In this document: positions 63,222-64,000 of the stretch, piece by piece | How the letters are laid out: each line of letters starts with the position of its first letter | How positions within the stretch are numbered: the stretch's first letter is position 1 | Source: Sediminibacterium sp. | Lineage (GTDB): Bacteria; Bacteroidota; Bacteroidia; Chitinophagales; Chitinophagaceae | Direction of reading: 5' to 3' | Length of the DNA stretch: 64,000 nt | Assembly: GCF_030695065.1 (NCBI RefSeq) | Contig: NZ_JAUYTR010000023.1 | Location: 310,001 to 374,000 of the forward strand | The notes under the pieces: generated by a model | Database searches by the model: none | Seen by the model: the letters and a program-made list of their open reading frames with translations, nothing else | What the model was told of the DNA's origin: nothing | Translations under genes and position numbers: made by a program

Positions 63222-64000
63222 TTATTGGTTTTATTTAGATGATCAATAACCACATTCACTTTTGTATTGAGCTTGTTTTTATAATCATTTAAATATGCAT
63301 ACCAATCTTTTGCATTAGTAATTTCATTTGCCCTATCCCAAGCTGCCCCGGTGTAATAACTAAAATTGCTATTTGTTTTAATGGTAAATTTTGTAAGAAA
63401 ATGTTCTTTGGTATTGAGCATTGCTTTTACTGTGTTGGGGAAAATACATCCCACCCCAGTTGTTCCAAACTTAGGATCAGTAGGCTCCCAATAAGCCATA
63501 ATTCCATTAGCTTGATTAAAATAATGATTTGTTTCTCCGGGTCTTTTGATAATTCCAACAACTACCGGTAATGAATCACGCGATATAGTTGATAAATGAA
63601 TGGCTATTTTGCTCAACTGGGAACCAGCATCAATCGATATCGTTTTCGTCATGCTTACCAGATCACCTGCAACATTCCAAGGCGCATAAGTTAATTTAAA
63701 AGTAGTGCGAAGTGGACCATTATCTAGTACTTCCCAGTTTTGATAATTTTTAGGAAAATAAATTGAATCGTTTATAAATGGCGCAATATTTCCTGCACCT
63801 AATGTAAGACCCACATGGTAATAGTCTAGTCCATCGCCATTATCCGTATGGTAATCCTTTAGTCCATATCTTTTGTTAATCACTAATTGATCGGTACGCT
63901 TTACCCATACATCAATTCCGTTGGCATTTTCATTGGTGCCTTCCAACGCTTTCCCATATACACGGAAAGCAATTTTATCGTTCTCCCATGCAAAATCATC
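63218..64000 (-). CDS. DUF4861-family protein (partial, start beyond right edge)
   Basis: At least 260 residues, open to the window edge: upstream of an internal TTG at 63946 the frame continues with DDFAWENDKIAFRVYGKALE, which is the conserved DUF4861 segment. Then come GIDVWVKRTDQLVINKRYGL, the DNGDGLDYYHVGLTLGAGNI stretch and a beta-rich body. DUF4861 proteins are exported and associate with polysaccharide utilisation loci. Here the gene overlaps kdgK, linking it to uronate polymers such as pectin or alginate. No catalytic residues are established for the family in this view. Confidence 0.85.
   Translation of the reverse strand, partial: DDFAWENDKIAFRVYGKALEGTNENANGIDVWVKRTDQLVINKRYGLKDYHTDNGDGLDYYHVGLTLGAGNIAPFINDSIYFPKNYQNWEVLDNGPLRTTFKLTYAPWNVAGDLVSMTKTISIDAGSQLSKIAIHLSTISRDSLPVVVGIIKRPGETNHYFNQANGIMAYWEPTDPKFGTTGVGCIFPNTVKAMLNTKEHFLTKFTIKTNSNFSYYTGAAWDRANEITNAKDWYAYLNDYKNKLNTKVNVVIDHLNKTNK

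Noticed and set aside
1..64000. CRISPR arrays, tRNA or rRNA genes and intact insertion sequences
   Set aside because: No regularly spaced repeats, no cloverleaf or rRNA-like segments, and no transposase frames were seen on reading the window.

Overview
The window looks like a chromosomal segment of a Bacteroidota bacterium, most plausibly from the Chitinophagaceae/Sphingobacteriales side. The reasons are low GC, SusC/SusD pairs, a PorP/SprF gene beside a secreted protein with a type IX 'gliding motility' C-terminal sorting domain, a serine palmitoyltransferase operon, a TAnnTTTG-type promoter element and weak Shine-Dalgarno signals. Genus cannot be read from the sequence. No rRNA, tRNA, CRISPR array or intact insertion sequence was seen.

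Region 1 (1-7.4 kb) is accessory and defence-like. It holds an edge-truncated Panacea/SocA-type antitoxin with zinc-finger and HTH domains, an orphan HigA-like antitoxin, a decayed DnaB-like helicase pseudogene with two in-frame stops, and a small membrane protein with a degenerate J-like segment. Next comes a tightly packed minus-strand operon: rmuC, a MazG-like nucleotide pyrophosphohydrolase, and a PD-(D/E)XK nuclease fused to a DUF2075 helicase. A Fic protein with an AbiEi-like N-terminus follows; its catalytic Fic motif is altered at the His and Arg positions.

Region 2 (7.4-20 kb) is a polysaccharide utilisation locus for a beta-1,3-glucan (laminarin-like) substrate: susC, susD, a triple-repeat glycan-binding lipoprotein, a PKD lipoprotein and two GH16 enzymes. 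A divergent membrane-anchored propeller/Y_Y_Y/LuxR-type regulator faces it, and the shared intergenic region carries repeated CTACATCA elements.

Region 3 (20-36 kb) is catabolic and transport: a hydroxyproline degradation cluster (epimerase, deaminase/dehydratase-type DapA homologue, ketoglutarate semialdehyde dehydrogenase) with a DUF885 peptidase; a HAD protein; a GT2; an OprC-like TonB receptor with a small CxxxC protein; a D-amino-acid cluster (D-aminoacylase, DgcN, DgcA); and SulP plus beta-carbonic anhydrase.

Region 4 (36-60 kb) contains a compact sphingolipid operon (spt, a bacterial ceramide-synthase-like GNAT, a ceramide-reductase-like SDR), a two-domain esterase, a DASS transporter, an amidohydrolase, a GH1 glucosidase, a MurG-like glycosyltransferase coupled to an LpxH-like phosphoesterase, a bactofilin, several secreted peptidases and oxidoreductases, a sirtuin without zinc cysteines, and an M43 metalloprotease/SprF pair.

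Region 5 (60-64 kb) is a uronate catabolic operon (DUF4861, KDG kinase, KDPG aldolase, hexuronate-type MFS transporter) that runs off the right edge.
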